Of a stretch of DNA of 64,000 bases, positions 63,943-64,000 are shown in pieces. Numbering within the stretch: position 1 is the stretch's first letter; each line of letters starts with the position of its first letter. The position numbers were made by a program, and so were the translations under genes. Source of the DNA: Pseudomonadota bacterium (GTDB taxonomy: Bacteria; Desulfobacterota; Binatia; Binatales; Binataceae). The notes beneath the pieces are model-generated. The model was not told the origin of the DNA. It ran no database searches and worked only from the letters and a program-made list of their open reading frames with translations. The DNA lies in assembly GCA_021324855.1 (NCBI GenBank), contig JAJPIG010000015.1:332196-396195 (forward strand), given 5' to 3'.

Positions 63943-64000
63943 CGCGCACACCTCAGCGCTTTGCGGATTCCTGCGGCGCCTCCGGCGATGGCGGAGCGGC

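Noticed and set aside
1..64000. CRISPR arrays, rRNA genes, insertion sequences
   Set aside because: No regularly spaced repeats, rRNA segments, transposase motifs or terminal inverted repeats were seen.

Overview
The window is about 64 kb of GC-rich (roughly 60-65% by eye), densely coded bacterial chromosome with frequent GTG/TTG starts. The cell is a diderm: there is an MlaC-type periplasmic lipid carrier, lipoproteins, a TonB C-terminal domain protein, YajC/SecD, and many proteins with Sec signals. The mix of acyl-CoA and Rieske-type catabolic genes, haem A/O synthesis, an FTR1 iron permease and a phosphoketolase suggests an aerobic soil or groundwater heterotroph from an uncultured lineage such as Binatota, or another group once called deltaproteobacterial. 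That placement is inference only; no rRNA or other taxonomic marker is present. I saw no rRNA, tRNA, CRISPR array, insertion sequence, integrase or prophage gene.

Layout. 1-4.6 kb: phosphoketolase (C-terminus cut by the window edge), a DUF1614 membrane protein, a phosphodiesterase-like lipoprotein and an alpha/beta hydrolase. 4.7-12.7 kb: small catabolic or housekeeping genes on both strands (cyclase-family hydrolase, esterase, YqgE, ABM monooxygenase, NicX/M29-like protein, MlaC, OsmC, isochorismatase, methyltransferase, VOC protein). 12.7-13.9 kb: an AT-rich promoter region, a single Tad/TadG-like gene and a strong terminator. 14-18.2 kb: queA-tgt-yajC-secD, tightly coupled, with no secF next to it. 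18.3-24.2 kb: a small HTH protein, a PmtA-like methyltransferase, a copper-site protein, exported RidA, a secreted beta-propeller, PlsC and a coiled-coil secreted protein.

24.1-34.7 kb: FTR1 iron permease with a perfect Fur-like palindrome, 3-hydroxyacyl-CoA dehydrogenase, an AsnC-domain protein, GreA, acyl-CoA synthetase, ctaA-ctaB-DUF420 (CtaM-like), an MFS transporter and a large membrane glycosyltransferase-like protein. 35-39.7 kb: Rieske oxygenase, TonB-like protein, YqeY, ABC-F ATPase. 39.7-46.3 kb: a decayed NTF2-like fragment, a secreted protein, a YCII/DGPF protein plus ECF42-type sigma factor behind an ECF-like promoter, an MBOAT plus SGNH-like pair for polysaccharide O-acylation, and a degenerate M24 peptidase-fold protein. 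46.3-53.4 kb: crotonase, NIPSNAP, hydrolases, SDRs, exported beta-carbonic anhydrase, TPR lipoprotein. 53.5-56.9 kb: GH57/DUF3536 protein and acetyl-CoA synthetase.

56.9-63.9 kb: the classic translation/transcription operon rimP-nusA-ylxR-infB-ylxP-rbfA-truB, preceded by a promoter-like sequence and an early intrinsic terminator that looks like a rimP-leader attenuator. The best regulatory signals in the window are this attenuator, the Fur box at FTR1 and the ECF-type promoter before the YCII/sigma pair. No wholly new multi-gene system is evident. The most unusual items are the degenerate M24 protein, the lone secD, the insulated TadG-like gene, several enzymes with unexpected export signals, and a membrane protein whose coding sequence extends upstream without a normal start codon.
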